A stretch of DNA of 14,598 bases, taken from NCBI GenBank assembly GCA_937975715.1, contig CALJUA010000068.1, forward strand, positions 1-14,598, in the 5' to 3' direction. The notes under the pieces were generated by a model. The model did not search any database. It was not told where the DNA came from and saw nothing but the letters and a program-made list of their open reading frames with translations. Shown here one piece after another: positions 13,778 through 14,598 of the stretch. Positions within the stretch are counted from its first letter, which is position 1. The number at the start of each line of letters is the position of its first letter. The position numbers and the translations under genes were made by a program. The DNA is from an uncultured Candidatus Planktophila sp. Lineage in GTDB: Bacteria > Actinomycetota > Actinomycetes > Nanopelagicales > Nanopelagicaceae.

Positions 13778-14598
13778 GTGGCTAATGCAACCGTTGTTGA
13801 GAACGATGCAGTTGAGGTTGCTCAACGCACGCCCAAGCAGATTGCATGGGGACGTTTTAAGCGCAACAAAGTTGGCGTCTATGCAGGAATCGCATCCATC
13901 TTCTTTGTCACCGTTGGATTCTTTGCTCCGATCATTACGCGTCTCGTGGGTGTCAATGCAAAAGATACATACGACGGAGTTCTCGATGAGTTTGCGATGC
14001 CTATCGGCAAGTGGGGCGGAATTTCACTCAACCACCCACTCGGAATCGAACCTGGAACAGGTCGCGATGTTTTTGCGCTCGCTCTCTATGGTGCTCGCAC
14101 ATCTTTTATTGTTGCAATCATCGCCACAGTCGGAACGATCTCTATCGGAATGTTGATCGGTATTGCTACAGGCTATTTCAAGGGTCGAGTCGATTCGATT
14201 GTCGGTCGCTTTGCTGACTTCCTTCTCTCATTCCCTGGAACATTCATGATCATCGCGTTGGCAATTCCAATGGTCGGTCGCGTTGAGGCAACAGGTATCG
14301 CTCACGGAAATGCTGCACGAGTTGTTGTGCTCGTCATCTTCCTCATCTTCTTTGGCTGGACTGGTTTCTACCGTCTGATTCGCTCACAGGCAATGTCTAT
14401 GCGCGAACGTGACTTTGTCATGGCAGCACAGGCGATGGGCGCATCCAATTGGCGCATCATCGTGAAGGAACTTCTCCCCAACCTATGGCCGACTGCGATC
14501 GTCTTCGTATCGCTCTCGCTTCCAGGCTATATCGCTGCAGAAGCGACTTTCTCGTTTCTTGGCGTCGGCGTACAAGCACCAGATGCAACTTTCGGTCT
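13778..14598 (+). CDS. Dipeptide/oligopeptide-type ABC transporter permease (DppC/OppC family), 3' truncated
   Basis: A partial gene of 273 codons that runs off the window. It starts at GTG after a good ribosome-binding site. The N-terminus is cytoplasmic (to WGRFKRNKVGVYAG), then a first membrane helix (IASIFFVTVGFFAPII). A periplasmic section follows with HPLGIEPGTGRDVFALALYGARTS (broken here as HPLGIEPGTGRDVF and LYGARTS), the hallmark of DppC/OppC/NikC permeases that begins the transporter domain. Further helices lead to the EAA loop (about 209-235: ERDFVMAAQAMGASNW, then VKELLPN), which docks the ATPase subunit. The family imports peptides, nickel, or sometimes sugars and opines. The gene appears to open a new transcription unit: no DppB-type permease or binding protein precedes it, so partners should lie downstream. 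Confidence 0.93.
   Translation, partial: MANATVVENDAVEVAQRTPKQIAWGRFKRNKVGVYAGIASIFFVTVGFFAPIITRLVGVNAKDTYDGVLDEFAMPIGKWGGISLNHPLGIEPGTGRDVFALALYGARTSFIVAIIATVGTISIGMLIGIATGYFKGRVDSIVGRFADFLLSFPGTFMIIALAIPMVGRVEATGIAHGNAARVVVLVIFLIFFGWTGFYRLIRSQAMSMRERDFVMAAQAMGASNWRIIVKELLPNLWPTAIVFVSLSLPGYIAAEATFSFLGVGVQAPDATFG

Noticed and set aside
13746..14156. A 136-codon open frame over the permease gene
   Set aside because: It is out of frame with the permease, whose translation gives clear DppC/OppC motifs; the other frame has no recognisable features.
1..14598. Mobile elements, prophage, toxin-antitoxin, CRISPR or tRNA/rRNA genes
   Set aside because: No transposase or integrase frames, spaced direct repeats, terminal inverted repeats or cloverleaf-like segments were found on reading both strands.

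Overview
The window reads as a gene-dense stretch of a small bacterial chromosome. There are 12 protein genes (one cut at each edge), no RNA genes, no insertion sequences and no CRISPR. No gene-free gap exceeds about 155 bases. Base composition looks intermediate (roughly half G+C by eye, not counted). Short intergenic gaps, frequent overlaps, several probable leaderless starts, a short-type 6-phosphogluconate dehydrogenase and an actinobacterial-looking tRNA-guanine transglycosylase suggest a streamlined actinobacterium. The freshwater planktonic acI/Nanopelagicales lineage is a reasonable guess, but this is inference and not a database result.

Layout. 1-994 (+): the 3' end of a YdfG-like short-chain dehydrogenase, overlapped by a GNAT acetyltransferase. 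991-2424 (-): an Orn/Lys/Arg-type PLP decarboxylase. 2425-2495: a divergent promoter region with a perfect palindrome. 2496-3833 (+): 4-aminobutyrate aminotransferase (gabT). 3834-3890: nested inverted repeats. 3891-6485 (+): a large MalT/LAL-like ATP-binding LuxR regulator. 6507-10199 (+): a second GNAT gene, then pgl, gnd and zwf, which together encode the oxidative pentose-phosphate branch. 10244-11485 (-): tgt. 11531-13621 (+): an alpha/beta hydrolase abutting an MFS transporter, divergent from tgt. 13622-13777: intergenic. 13778-end (+): a DppC/OppC-type ABC permease, cut by the window edge.

How the genes fit together. zwf, pgl and gnd encode consecutive enzymes that take glucose-6-phosphate to ribulose-5-phosphate with reduced cofactor. 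The decarboxylase and gabT share one divergent control region and plausibly act in amine/amino-acid turnover (decarboxylation to a diamine, and transamination of GABA or a related omega-amino acid); the exact substrates cannot be read from sequence. The LuxR protein lies just downstream of gabT and could regulate it or itself, but its targets are unknown. tgt without visible queuosine-synthesis genes is compatible with salvage.

The most noteworthy non-coding signal is a recurring pattern of a TANNNT -10 hexamer 6-8 bases before the start codon. It is seen at four genes and weakly at a fifth, and implies leaderless mRNAs. I found no clearly new multi-gene system; the best leads are regulatory (the palindrome between the decarboxylase and gabT, and the four-half-site array before the LuxR gene).
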